Shown: piece by piece, positions 38,801 through 52,101 of the stretch | Numbering within the stretch: the first letter of the stretch is position 1 | Layout of the letters: each line of letters begins with the position of its first letter | Origin: Watersipora subatra | Taxonomy: Eukaryota; Bryozoa; Gymnolaemata; Cheilostomatida; Watersiporidae | Assembly (NCBI RefSeq): GCF_963576615.1 | Contig: NC_088714.1 | Coordinates: 1,674,001-1,738,000 of the forward strand | Direction of reading: 5' to 3' | DNA length: 64,000 nt | Program-made: the position numbers and the translations under genes | The notes under the pieces: generated by a model | Database searches by the model: none | Seen by the model: only the letters and a program-made list of their open reading frames with translations | What the model was told of the DNA's origin: nothing

Positions 38801-39375
38801 AATATAAAGATCATGCATGTTGTGTTATTTCACCTTATGACTCAGTTGGTAGTATAAGGATCATGCATGTTGTGATGTTTCACCTCATGACTCAGTTGGT
38901 AATATGAGGATCATGCATGTTGTGTTGTTTCACCTCATGACTCAGTTGGTAATATGAGGATCATGCATGTTGTGTTGTTTCACCTTATAACTCAGTTGGT
39001 AATATAAGGATGATGCATGTTGTGTTGTGTCACCTCATGACTCAGTTGGTAATATAAGGATCATGTATGTTGTGATGTTTCACCTTATAACTCAGTTAGT
39101 AATATAAGGATGATGCATGTTGAGTTGTGTCACCTCATGACTCAGTTGGTAATATAAGGATCATGCATGTTGTGTTGTTTCACCTTATGACTCAGTTGGT
39201 AATATAAAGATCATGCATGTTGTGTTGTGTCACCTCATGACTCGCTTGGTAATATAAGGATCATGCATGTTGTGATGTTTCACCTTATGACTCAGTTGAT
39301 TATATAAGGATCATGCATGTTGTGTTGTTTCACTTCATGACTCAGTTGGTAATATAAGGATCATGCATGTTGCAT
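35867..39375. repeat. 50-bp minisatellite filling a gene B intron, ~70 units
   Basis: Unit caccttatgactcagttggt aatataaggatcatgcatgt tgtgttgttt, with recurrent c/t, a/g and t/a variants. Starts about 11 bp from the acceptor of exon 35725-35866 and ends 48 bp from the donor of exon 39424-39603. Confidence 0.97.
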
Positions 39376-39402
39376 TACTCTTTGGAGCTCACTAAAACCT
39401 CA

Positions 39403-41035
<1,633 letters not shown>

Positions 41036-41126
41036 GGTATCAAACAGTTGACACATCTGTAATACCACAAAACTGACAAATCATAGGTGAGTATTTTATC
41101 AGTTAGCCCAAATTAGCCATGCATAC

Positions 41127-41302
41127 CTTTTACCAATGATCGAGTTGTCACCATTAGGAAGTACTCCAAAGTCTTCAACAAGGGCACATGCATCCACTAC
41201 TTTGCTGTACAATTCTTCATTATACTCATTGCCAATAAGAATGTTGTTTTTGACAGAAGCATTCACTATAAATGCTTCTTGCGCAACCAGTGCCATAAAA
41301 CC
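41127..41302 (-). CDS. ABCC gene B exon: NBD1 after Walker A
   Basis: A 176-nt exon after acceptor cctacag. It encodes GFMALVAQEAFIVNASVKNN, then ILIGNEYNEELY and DFGVLPNGDNSIIGK, matching the Q-loop to pre-signature part of ABCC NBD1. The only good donor (AAAAG|GTATGC) leaves phase 2, whereas the next exon starts in phase 0. Confidence 0.85.
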
Positions 41303-42935
41303 CTGTAGGACATATCAATAGCTTTTTTCAACTCAATTAGGCAAAAATGCCTAAATTAATGCTTTTAATGCTTTTAATGTTTAAATTAATGCTTGTTTAA
41401 AAGCAAATACGCCTGATTACTAAAATATGGTGGCGATAGGACTAACGATCAATCAAGAGTGGAAAGTACTTTACTGATTAATAAGCAAACTACAGTAGAA
41501 GTTGTTTAATGCTATATTAATCAATGCAGTTCTATGCCTGGAAGATTAGCTCTACATAGCGTATTTGATTAATAGAATCTGAGAAAATTATATATGAAAT
41601 GAATGTTTACATTAGTATAAAGGGCAATACTTTACAAGTGGATAGGTATTTTTAAGGCAAAAATTGTATTTTTATAAGTATTACTCATGTATAAGTCAAC
41701 CACATTATTCCAGAATATTTTAGAATCACTATAACTGTATCGATTTTTGCTATCCGAAATAAAAATATAGCTTTCAAAAGTTTTTTATTCGATATGATAA
41801 ATAGAGTTCATTGGCATGTTTTAAACGAGGTTTTGGTTGACTCACTTATGATATTGTTTGTGAATGGATCACATGCTAAAACAAAAATTAAGCATTGCCT
41901 GTTCTCAATTGGGTGTGGGCTGCTCAGGAGGTAGCAAAAAACAAACAAACAGTGCATATTTATAGTCTATTTAGAATTGGAATATTTCGCCTAATATTTT
42001 CCAAATATATTACTTGTTAAACTTAAAACCGATCAGTAGCAGTTCAGCATAACATTAGCGCCTGCCATATTATGATTGAAAGTGCTGTACTAAGCATGTT
42101 CAATAGAAATATCTATGGTATCGTCGCTGATATTTGATACTGGTATCATGTGACTACTATTGACCTCTGACCTTTTAATGTGTTTTACTGTTTTACTTGT
42201 AATTAATAAATAGAGACAGTTGGGTTCTAGATGTGAAGCAATAAGCACGCTTACATTAATTAGCGATACACATCGATACGCTAAACTAAACTATTATAGT
42301 CGTACACTACAGAAGATAATACACACAATAACAATCATACTACACAGGTACTTCTGTGAAATAACTTTAACATTTATATGCTGAACTATCATTAATATGA
42401 GTGTTTGTGAATCCGTAGACAAATGCATGCTTCGTCGTCATTAAATTTACTATTTTGCTTGGAAGGGTTTTAATAATAACGGTTTTTGCTGGAAAGCCTT
42501 CAAAAACCATGAACAATTGTTTTTTATTTACCCAAATTGCTCATGCCATCCAGATTTTGTTAATTAGTAAATATGAATAGTATGAACACGAACTATATGG
42601 GTAAGAATTGATTTTCATATTTTTAAATGGGCTGTTGTGATTGCTTTATTTTGCCTGAACCTGATCTAGATTTAGGGGCTTGTTGTGGAGTAATTCGAAG
42701 ACCTTTGCTAGGCATGAAAAATATTATGCTAAAGCCTTAAATGAGTTCAGACATCTCTACAGGTTCACGACCTTGCACAATAAAACAAGCTTACCCATGA
42801 GATGAATTCAAAGTTCATGGTTAATAAAGCACTAGTCAATAGAAATTTAGTCAACAATCAAAACTCAGACTATTTGTGTTTTGAGAGTACTTTTGTCCCA
42901 TTTTTTACTGAAACTTAAAATAGTTAATTTATCAA
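41303..42935. other. AT-rich region upstream of the first gene B exon seen
   Basis: I looked on the minus strand for NBD1 Walker A or TMD1 exons and saw none. No other gene recognised. Confidence 0.5.
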
Positions 42936-42936
42936 G

Positions 42937-43508
42937 GGTGTATATCGCAGGTATAATTAAGGCTACATCGCAGGTATAATTAAGGCTATACATCGCAGGT
43001 ATAATTAAGGCTATACATCGCATGTATAATTAAGGCTATACATCGCATGTACAATTAAGGCTATACATTGCATGTATAATTAAGGCTATACATTGCATGT
43101 ATAATTAAGGCTATACATCGCAGGTATAATTAAGGCTATACATCGCATGTATAATTAAGGCTATACATTGCAGGTATAATTAAGGCTATACATTGCATGT
43201 ATAATTAAGGCTATACATTGCAGGTATAATTAAGGCTATACATCGCAGGTATAATTAAGGCTATACATTGCAGGTATAATTAAGGCTATACATCGCAGGT
43301 ATAATTAAGGCTATACATCGCATGTATAATTAAGGCTGTATATCGCAGGTATAATTAAGGCTATACATCGCATGTATAATTAAGGCTATACATCGCATGT
43401 ATAATTAAGGCTATATATCGCATGTTTAATTAAGGCTATACATCGCAGGTATAATTAAGGCTGTATATCGCAGGTATAATTAAGGCTATACATTGCATGT
43501 ATAATAAC
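42937..43508. repeat. 25-bp minisatellite, ~22 units
   Basis: Unit aggctatacatcgca + ggtataatta, with (c/t)gca(g/t)gt variants. Confidence 0.95.
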
Positions 43509-43509
43509 A

Positions 43510-45000
43510 AAGTTTTTCATATTCACATTCTATTTGACTAGGCAGCAACATGTTCATTAATATTACTCATGTATAAATTGACCCCCAGAGTTTTTCTTTA
43601 AAATCGTCTCCCAAAAACTCATGGGTATATACGGTAATACTTTGACTGAAACCTTTCATCTGGCATGTGTTTTTTGAAAAATAATATAACTTATAAGTAT
43701 AATATAACTTCAGTGTAAATTCAAAGCAACCAGAAAATACGAGCTACCAATTGCCATGAAACAGTTTTACAAAGTATTTTGTAAGAGAGCAAATGCAGCA
43801 AACGTCTGAGTTCGCCACCTATAAATCCAATAAAATATCTGATAGTATGATTTCTACTATGCTTCCTCAATGACGTCTGAATCCTTAATTGATGTTTTCT
43901 TATTTCTTATTGCGGTAGCTTAAAGAGCTCAGTAGTTGTAAGGGAGGAGGCGAAAGATTTTCCAGCCATGGAGATAATACTCGCCTATTTCCATGATACT
44001 TTTATACGCGGAGTCATTCTAATCAGCATATGAAATGTATATTTTCGAGACATAGCACACGAACTAACAACTATGTGGAATGTAAATATTAAAAGCTAAC
44101 AAAAATTACAAAATCAAAAAAATCAGACATCGTCCTCTACCTCGCAATATCAGTGATGCGTGGCAATTTGGCTTCCCCAGTTATTGCATATTGTTTATAT
44201 TCGTGGAATATGTTGAATCTTATTAACAAAAATATCTGTCAGCAAAACAATTCTCCCTAGGAGTATGCAGACAGATTTTTGTTCTTAAGACTATATTCTA
44301 TAATGATACATCATGTGCTAATATCCTTTGATTCTGATTCATATTATTCTGCTGTTTTAACATATTAAAAACCCGCAAAGTTTATTAATACTCAATTTAT
44401 AATTTTGTCTTCCTCAAAGTAATTCAATAAAACAGAGAAGCGTTCAAAAAGCCGCTACCTTCACTTCAAGTTTTAAATATTGTACTGCATATAAAATTTT
44501 ATGTAGACGACAGTGCGAATGTGCAGTCCCCAGTATTTAGGCTAAGATCCTAAAAGGCTAATGAGCTAACAACAATCTGCTGTAAATCAGAAACAAGCTT
44601 TCACAAGATTAAAATAAAAACTGTATGCGATTTTCATCTAATTTTTGGGTTAAAAAAGATAATTCGTATAACTTAATCATATTATAAATTTACTCAGCAA
44701 AGTGCTTTTTTATACCTAGCCAGGAACAGTCATTTCAATGACGCGGTTGGAAGAAAGCACCTTTCAATATAGCTTCTCATTTCATGTTTAAATGACGAAG
44801 AAATATTGTATAAACAATGAGCCGCAGCTGCTGAAAGAGGTTTACCTTTTTACGAAAAAATATGGGAACGATCGTTGTAATCTACTTTCTTTGGCAGACC
44901 TTGTGTGACGTAATGATTAATTTGTATTGCTGAGTGAGTTTTGTTAATATTCAATGACACAATTTATGCTCAATGCTTAATTGCTTATAAGAAATTCTAT
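43510..45000. other. AT-rich region with no recognised feature
   Basis: No exon, repeat or transposon that I can support. Confidence 0.5.
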
Positions 45001-45104
45001 TTGATGTATATACATGTATATATATTCTTTGTATATATAAAAAAACTGTTTCCTCACCCCGGATACACCGTATGGGTGGTAATTTCTGCTCTAACTCGGG
45101 TCTC

Positions 45105-46139
45105 CTACCAGAGACCTGGGAGTTTGAGTACTCGCCTCAAGATCTTAGCTGTTCCCAATAGCGCACCTTTTCTGCAACTCACCGGAGTTGATTGCTGTTG
45201 GTATTTGGGCAAGCCACATTTTATGCGCCGGTGTTATTGCGTCCAGTGCCCCAATGACTACTGGGATTACAGTTGTTCTTACATTCCAGCATTTTTCAAT
45301 CTCTTCTCCAAGAGGGAGATATTTCTCTACATTTTCTTTTTCTTTGCTGGCTATAATGTAGTCATTGGGTACTGCTATATCTATTATAATAGCTCTCTTG
45401 TTCTCCTTGTCCACCACCACTATATCTGGTTGGTTTGCTAGGACATGCTTGTCAGTCCGGATGTAGAAGTCCCAGAGGATCTTAGCGCGGTCATTTTCAT
45501 TGACCTTATCAGGAGCTTCCCACCAGTGTTGTGGTTTATTAAGGCCATACTCATCACATAGACTTCTATACACAACACCTGCAACATGGTTATGCCGCTC
45601 AGTGTATGCGTTTCCTGCTAGCTGTTTGCATCCACTGATGATGTGTTGGATGGTCTCAGGTGCATCTTTACACAGTCTGCATCTAGGATCGTCTCTAGTG
45701 TGATAGATTTTTGTTTGGAGTTGCCTTGTTGGGAGCACTTGCTCCTGGGCTGCCATGATAAGCGACTCTGTATTGGGCGTTAGGTTTCCTTTGTTCAGCC
45801 ACATATATGTCTGGTGAAGATCGCCAACCTTAGATATTTGTCGGTGGTAAGCACCATGAAGAGGTTTCGTGTGCCAGTCATCTTCCTCATCATCAGGGCG
45901 TAGGTCCGTTGTAAGAGCAGCCGATTGAAATTCAGCTAGCAGCTTATCTGAAGTGGCCATGGAGGCTGCATATGCTTTGATGCTTTGCTCCTCCTCTTTC
46001 ACTGTCTTCTTTACACTTTTGAGTCCCCTACCGCCATCTTTCCTATCGAAATACAATCTAGTAGTATCAGATTTTGGGTGGAGTGCTCCATGCATGGTCA
46101 GCAGTTTACGAGTTGCTATATCTGTTTCCTTGATGGCTA
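45105..46139 (-). pseudogene. R2-superfamily-like non-LTR retrotransposon, C-terminal fragment
   Basis: Minus-strand frame of ~330 residues. It has GALHPKSDT..RLY and GGRGL of the region after the reverse transcriptase, MWL.KG.L, then a zinc knuckle CRLC-x8-H-x4-C, RHNHV, and QPDIVVVD..AIIIDIAVP, which fits the CCHC, RH(N/D) and PD..D layout of the restriction-like endonuclease of R2/R4/NeSL-type elements. The reverse transcriptase is missing: the fragment begins at a TA microsatellite (46140). A single extra base near 45165 shifts the frame just before the end; the original frame resumes and stops at 45105-45107. Clade assignment is inference. Confidence 0.7.
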
Positions 46140-46163
46140 TATATATATATATATATATATATA
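46140..46163. repeat. TA microsatellite between two retroelement fragments
   Basis: TA run separating the 5' ends of the minus-strand R2-like and plus-strand Penelope-like fragments. Confidence 0.9.
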
Positions 46164-46243
46164 ACTAACTAGAGTAAAAATATAATAATATAATATATAT
46201 AACTAACTATATAATTATAATATATATAACTAACTAGAATAAA

Positions 46244-47282
46244 AAGTCTGTAAATTTCCTTGACGTAACCTTTAACCTTAATGCAAACACCTACTCTCCC
46301 TATGCCAAACCTAGCAATACAACACTCTATGTCCACAAAAACAGTAACCACCCACCTACTGTAAATAAAAAATCTACCACACAACATTAATTTGCGACTA
46401 ACTACACTGTCCAGTAATGAGCATGAATTTAGCAAAGCAGCACCCCCTTACCAAAAAGCACTCAATGACAGTGGTTATAACCACACACTTAAATATAAAC
46501 ACATCCCGACCCAGCCAGCGACTAACAAGAGACAGCGTAAGCGACCCGTAACATGGTACAACCCCCCTTTTAACGCCGACGTACAGACTAATATAGGCAG
46601 AAAATTTATAAACATTATAGATACATGCTTCCCGCCTACTCATTCACTGCTCAAAGTATTTAACAGACCCACACTAAAACTCAGCTACTCTTGCATGCCG
46701 AACATGAAACAGCACATAGATTCACACAACAGACGCCTGCTGAGCAGCCAGCAGAGCACAACTACAAACAGGGCCTGCAATTGTAGAGTAAGGAACAACT
46801 GCCCACTAGATGGAAACTGCTTAACCACAAACATAATATACCAGGCCATAGTGACTAAAGAAGATACGGGCACCGATAGCACCTACATAGGACTATGCAC
46901 AACCGACTTCAAATCCAGATTTAGAAACCACACAGCCTCTTTCACACACAGTGACAAGCAAAACAGCACAGAACTTAGTAAACACATCTGGAAACTTAAG
47001 AATGACAATGCAAGCTACAGGATTAAATGGAAAATCATGCAGAAAGCTAGACCTTATTCAAACCAAACAAAGAAATGCCATCTGTGCCTTAGTGAAAAGT
47101 ATTACATCATTTGCAGGCCAGAAACAGCCACCTTAAACAAAAGAAATGAAATAAACAATACATGCAGACACTCCAAGAAATACCTACTCAGCCAATACGA
47201 TCCAGGCAGAGGCGGAGCTACAGACACCACCAACAACATCAGGAGAGGCAATTCCACCCGCCATTCAACACAAGTCACCTGA
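46244..47282 (+). pseudogene. Penelope-like element RT end plus GIY-YIG endonuclease
   Basis: Begins with FLDVTFNLNANTYSPYAKP and NSNHPP, the C-terminal part of the Penelope-like reverse transcriptase. A one-base slip in an A-run at about 46364-46372 separates this from the 296-codon downstream frame. That frame has SSNEHEF, APPYQ.AL..SGYNH, the cysteine-rich linker CNCR..CPLDGNC, and a GIY-YIG domain (IIYQAIV, TYIGLC, FKSRFRNHTASF, TELSKHIWKLK). The catalytic RT core is absent. Stop codon TGA at 47280-47282 lies inside the hammerhead core. Confidence 0.85.
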
Positions 47283-47316
47283 AGAGTGCACCAGCACGAA
47301 ACAGACCTGTCGTGAC
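47274..47316 (+). ncRNA. Hammerhead ribozyme (type I arrangement)
   Basis: Stem I GTCAC (47274-47278) pairs with GTGAC (47312-47316). Core CTGAAGA 47279-47285 (CUGANGA). Stem II GTGC/GCAC with loop ACCA (47286-47297). GAAA 47298-47301. Stem III ACA/TGT (47301-47303 with 47308-47310) and loop GACC. Cleavage-site residue C47311 (GUC). All invariant core nucleotides are present and every stem pairs without mismatch. The short stem III with tetraloop is typical of hammerheads in Penelope-like elements. Cleavage activity is predicted, not shown. Confidence 0.88.
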
Positions 47317-47443
47317 CCCAGAATAAAACATCAATCTGGAATAAAGATAAGTAAAATTAACCTATTCCACCCTCTAGTTAGTTATAACACTCCGCACTTT
47401 TTAGAGCGTAGAGTGCTGTTAGCAGTAGGCCTGACAACTTATC

Positions 47444-47445
<2 letters not shown>

Positions 47446-47507
<62 letters not shown>

Positions 47508-47680
47508 GTATATATATATATATGTATATATATGTATATGTATATATATATGTATATATGTATATATGTATATATATATATATATGTATATATGTATATG
47601 TATATAGATATATGTATGTGTATATGTATAGGTATATGTATAGGCATATGTATAGGCATATGTATAGGCATATGTATATA
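47446..47680. repeat. TA/TATG microsatellite
   Basis: TA run passing into tatatg and taggcatatg repeats; the numerous open frames here are artefacts. Confidence 0.95.
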
Positions 47681-47689
47681 AATAGTGGA

Positions 47690-48385
47690 ACTGATAACAA
47701 ACCCCTAAACGCTTTTCAAATGCATTTTTATTTATATTCAATCATTTTCATTTTAGGGAAACTGATAGTTCGCAGGCGGACAAAAATGGCAGAAGTTAGA
47801 GGAACGGATTCAAAAGCTCAGGAGATAGCTGGAGCAGGGAAAATGAACAATAAATAGCTACTGGCGAGCAATAAAATATGCTGTGAATGAAATAATGTAA
47901 AATTACCCGCATTTACATGTACTTTATAAAAATTTATTGTATTTATCATTTCAATTGATTGATAGAGAATACTTTTGTATGTAAAATTATTTTTTAAGCA
48001 ATAGTTCATGCCTGTTGGGACTCTCCGATGAAATTGCTAGAACAAGATAAAATTCCAAATATATTGGCTATATACATGTATAATCCGTTGGTTACTTGGC
48101 TGCTTTGTTTGTGGTATATGTTTAGAATACATTTTATTATTATAGTTACATAGTATATTATTATTATACTGATTAGCTTATTTCTTTGATTTAAATTGGG
48201 CATGTGAAGAGTAGAACATGCAGAGTAGAAATAGGAGATATAGAAACTTTTTTAACAAGCACTTGTTGCATCTTACGGCACTAATGTTACATGAGGATAT
48301 TTTACCAGTTTCAACTAAAAAAATTACTAGACAATGTCATCCCTTAGTTGCCAGATGTAACTACATGTACTTGGTTCTGTTGCTG
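47690..48385. other. Region with no supported gene
   Basis: A frame ending at 47857 (MAEVRGTDSKAQEIAGAGK) follows an acceptor-like ttcattttag at about 47756, so a terminal exon of an unknown gene is conceivable. No homology or partner exon seen. Confidence 0.25.
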
Positions 48386-48389
48386 CTCT

Positions 48390-49700
48390 TTTGAGATGCC
48401 TATTAAGTAAGGAACATGGGCCCAAGCGAGAATATTGTACAATATCGAGTAAGGAACATGGGCCCAAGCGAGGATATTGTACAATATCGAGTAAGGAACA
48501 TGGGCCCAAGCGAGAATATTGTACAATATCGAGTGAGGAATATAGGCCCTTTGACTATATTGCGCAATCTCGAGTGAGGAACATAAGACCCAAGCAAGTA
48601 AAATATGCTCGTTATGATGTGAGGAATATAGGCCCTTTGAGTATATCGCGCAATATGAAGTGAGGAACATAGGCCCTTTGATTATATTGCGCAATCTCGA
48701 GTGAGGAACATACACCACAGCTAGTATAATACACCAGTATAATATGTCCGTTATGAAGTGAGGAATATAGGCCCTTTGATTATATTGCACAATCTCGAGT
48801 GAGGAATATAGACCAAAGCTAGTATAATATGCTCGTTATGAAGTGAAGAATATAGGCCCTAGTGAGTACCTATACTGTAATATCTCGAGTGAGGAACATA
48901 GCGAGTACATTGTACAATATTGTGTGAGGAACATACGTAAGCCCTCATGATTATAATTATATTATAATTGAGTGAGGGACATAGGCCCTCATTATTATAT
49001 TTATAATAAAATAGAGTGAGAAACAGAGACCCTCATGATTATATTTGTATTATAATAAAATGAGGAATAGAGTATATATATAATATATGTAACTATATAT
49101 AGTTATGTAACTAGTAATAATATAACTAATAAAATATTTTTAATATAACATTGTTATAGTTATAATAAAATAGAGTGAGGAACATAGGCCCTCATTACTA
49201 TATTTATAATATGTTAGAGTGAGGAACAGAGACCCTCATGATCATATTTGTAATATAATAAAATGAGGAACATATTATACTATAATATACGTAGCTATAT
49301 ACAGCTAATAATATAAATAATTTAACTAATAAAATATTTATAATAGAACATTGTTATATTTGTAATAAAGTAGAGTGAGGATCATATGCTCTCATGGTTT
49401 TATTTTTATGCTAATAGAATGAGGAACACAGGCCATCATGGTTATATTTATAATAGAATGAGGAACATAGGTTGTCATGATTATATTTATAATATAACAG
49501 AGTGAGGAACATAGGCCCAAGCCATTATATTGTACAATATTGAGTGAGGAACATAGGCCCTCATGATTATGCTTATTTACTATATCATTTAGTGCAGAAC
49601 ACCGGTTTTCTTGGCATACAATATCATGTGGTGAAAACATTACGCCTAGAAGAAAAATTGTATAATATTACAGAGTATGTAACAGAGGCTTACATGATTA
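48390..49700. repeat. Degenerate tandem repeat built on gtgaggaacataggccc
   Basis: Units of about 40-55 bp, sharing (a/g)gtgaggaacat(a/g)ggccc and a following tatat-rich stretch; the first three (48405-48535) are nearly identical. Confidence 0.85.
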
Positions 49701-49926
49701 TGTTAATTTTGTTATGGAGTGAGAAATACAGAGTTTATGACTTTTTATGATTAGAAATGTAGGCTTACATTGTAGGTAGAATACTTGTACTTGTAGAACA
49801 CTTGTATTTAATTAAATAGAAGAATGAAGTAGCCTTTGAATTTATCTATATTCCTTTAAGATAAAGAAATGACTGAAAAAAGATGGTTTTTTGCGTATTC
49901 CAGTTTAATAATTCGTGTATTATCAC

Positions 49927-50116
49927 CAGACCTGCCAACCCAAGAATGGGGCAATGCGTGAGATTTGGTTTTGGGGCAATTGATGTATCAATGATAGTAT
50001 ATATAAAATTGTGGAAATTGGGGCAAAAATCTCACGCATTTCTCACGCATTTTCATTTTTTCTTTTGGTGTGATTGCGTGAGTCTCACGCCCAATGCGTG
50101 AGAGCTGGCAGGTATG
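49927..50116. mobile_element. Short hAT-like element with 8-bp target duplication
   Basis: Ends CAGACCTGCCAAC and GCTGGCAGGTATG, flanked by ATTATCAC at 49919-49926 and 50117-50124. Internal inverted motifs (aatgcgtgaga, tctcacgcat). Confidence 0.85.
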
Positions 50117-50124
50117 ATTATCAC

Positions 50125-50955
50125 TACTAATTTTTAGTCAACGTTCATTCGTCAGATCTTTTTATTTTCTTTCAAATTCAGCAGAGCGGTTTGTATTTTT
50201 CCAACGGCGTGATTTTGCAACGACAGTTTTAATTTAAACGGCTATAATTGCATTTGTTTTAGAAGTTGTCTCTCCTTTTTAGAAATTTCATTGGATTTTG
50301 CGGAAAAGTGCGGAACATCGGGACTTGCGGAACATAGAGCGTGCGGAACAAAGACCTGTCCCCACACGTGCGATAGTACAAAAAGCTGCGCAACAGGGTG
50401 CAACACATGTGAATGCTCGCGTAGTTCGCTTCGTTGTACATGTTCAGTCATGCCTAAGGGCCTGTGTTGACAATGGAGCTTAAGGAGTTCTGTGGATCCG
50501 TATTTTGGGTCAGTATTTACAATGAATTGCGAGCTTTAAATTATTTCAGGCTATCATTAAAGTTGATTCTGCTGCACATTCAGAAATTGCAAGTTCTGCA
50601 TGTTTACCCCTTGGAGATTTATCGTTAACGTTACACCCTAATTATTTTGGGACCATCAGCATGTTTGCTGCAGAGCTAATGGTTTTGCTTAGCTCACTGT
50701 CTTCCATTGATCATCATACATAAATAGTCATTGGTGCTTCATTGGTGCATATACTTGTGTAACGACGTGTACAATCACATCTCGTGTTCTAGTGATTGAC
50801 CCTTTCAAGAGCTGATTTTCAAAGATTGTGAAAGGTTGTTTTGGTGGGCCTTTATACAGGGTTTTATACAGGCACAGATAAACAATTAGCCTGCTATCCT
50901 GTTCATATACATGTATTTAGGGTGTGCTCATCTCTGATTCCTCCAGCATGGCATG
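50125..50955. other. Unassigned region before the LTR element
   Basis: Contains a short triplication of gtgcggaaca (50308-50350). No gene recognised. Confidence 0.5.
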
Positions 50956-51156
50956 TGTTGTGCCGAACTATTACCGACGCCAATATAGACCATGCTTTGC
51001 ACATGTGTAAAAAGTCCATGCTCGATAAAATGGCAACTTGACAATTAGAGTATTTATTTAGGGATTTAGCCTGGCCAGGTTTTATCATTACGATTTTCAT
51101 AGTCACACATATACTGCATACACATTCTACATAACTCAAACAGGTAAGACACAACA
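50956..51156 (+). repeat. 5' LTR
   Basis: Starts TGTTGTGCCGAAC and ends ACACAACA. Reads cacatgTgt where the 3' LTR has cacatgCgt. The segment right after it (tagtgtctgaagtgaacggg) should hold the primer-binding site, but I cannot match it to a tRNA. Confidence 0.95.
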
Positions 51157-51305
51157 TAGTGTCTGAAGTGAACGGGTAATAGCCCACTGATTATACTACC
51201 ACCATCCTGATGCAAACGAGTACGAGTACGATGCTAATTTAAGCTAATGAAAATAAATAAATAAAAAATCTAGTTACAGAAGATCTGAAAGACTTATACT
51301 AAGCT

Positions 51306-52101
51306 ATGGCTCGCAGGTTTGACCCTCCTAATGCACTGTTGTTAGATGAACATCGTGAAGAAGCGTTTCGGGTGTTCAAGAAACAATGAGAAAGATATGC
51401 TATAGTAAGTAAATTAAGCAATGAAGACGAGGACTACCGTTCTGCATTGTTACTATACACAGTTGGTGAACCCGCAGTGAAGCTAGTAGAATCTAGTGGA
51501 AAAGAACACACTGGTTACACAAATACTAGATATTCTTGAGTCACATTGTGTTGGAACAAAGAATGAACTGTACCATGACTTTGTGTTTGGTACTGCTGAC
51601 CAGAAGGAGGGAGAGAATTTCGACACTTTCTTAGCAAGACTGCGCAGTCTGAAAAAAGTGTGCAACTTTGAAGAGTTGAAGGATAGAATGCTGCTCAACA
51701 GACTTGTGTTAGGCATTCAAAACAATGATACAAGAAGAAAACTGCTGGCTTCTACTGAGCAAACACTTGAGTCTGTAATTAAGCTATGTAAGAGTGAGGA
51801 ACGTGCTACTACTACTCTTCGAAAGATACAAGCAGAGGAAGCAGTTAATGTCAATGAAATCGCAAAGAGAAGTCATCGTTCCTTTAAGGACACAAAATCG
51901 GCAACTAGGTCGGTGGATTGCAAATACTGTGGCAGACGGCATGCTGCCAGGAAAGAATCTTGCAAAGCTTTTGGCAAGATTTGCAATTTTCGCAAGGCAG
52001 AAAATCATTTTGAAGCTGTCTGTCTTAAAAAGAAAGCTGGTGCGCATGCGTCGACACATGCAATAGCAGGAGAGACTAGTGATCATGAATCAATAGACTA
52101 G
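51306..52101 (+). pseudogene. Ty3/gypsy gag
   Basis: Starts MARRFDPPNALLLDEHREEA. An in-frame TGA at 51387-51389 and a frame change between there and 51496 break the N-terminal part. The rest is open for 201 codons: FDTFLARLRSL capsid-type helices, then zinc-binding motifs CKYCGRRHAARKESC and CNFRKAENHFEAVC. In the second, the usual second Cys is missing. A TAG at 52099-52101 separates it from pol in the same frame. Confidence 0.85.

Larger units (their letters stand above)
46160..47386 (+). mobile_element. Penelope-like retroelement, 5'-truncated, with hammerhead ribozyme
   Basis: Includes the end of the reverse transcriptase, a GIY-YIG endonuclease and a hammerhead motif. Bounded by an exact 15-bp inverted repeat (TATAACTAACTAGAG at 46160-46174 and its complement at 47372-47386). 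Penelope-like elements are known for GIY-YIG nucleases and for hammerhead ribozymes in their terminal regions. Confidence 0.85.

Noticed and set aside
47378..47741. Several Tyr/Ile-rich frames
   Set aside because: TA microsatellite translation.
47755..47857. Possible terminal exon (MAEVRGTDSKAQEIAGAGK)
   Set aside because: Acceptor-like sequence present, but no homology, no partner exon and a repeat-rich context; kept only as a low-confidence note.
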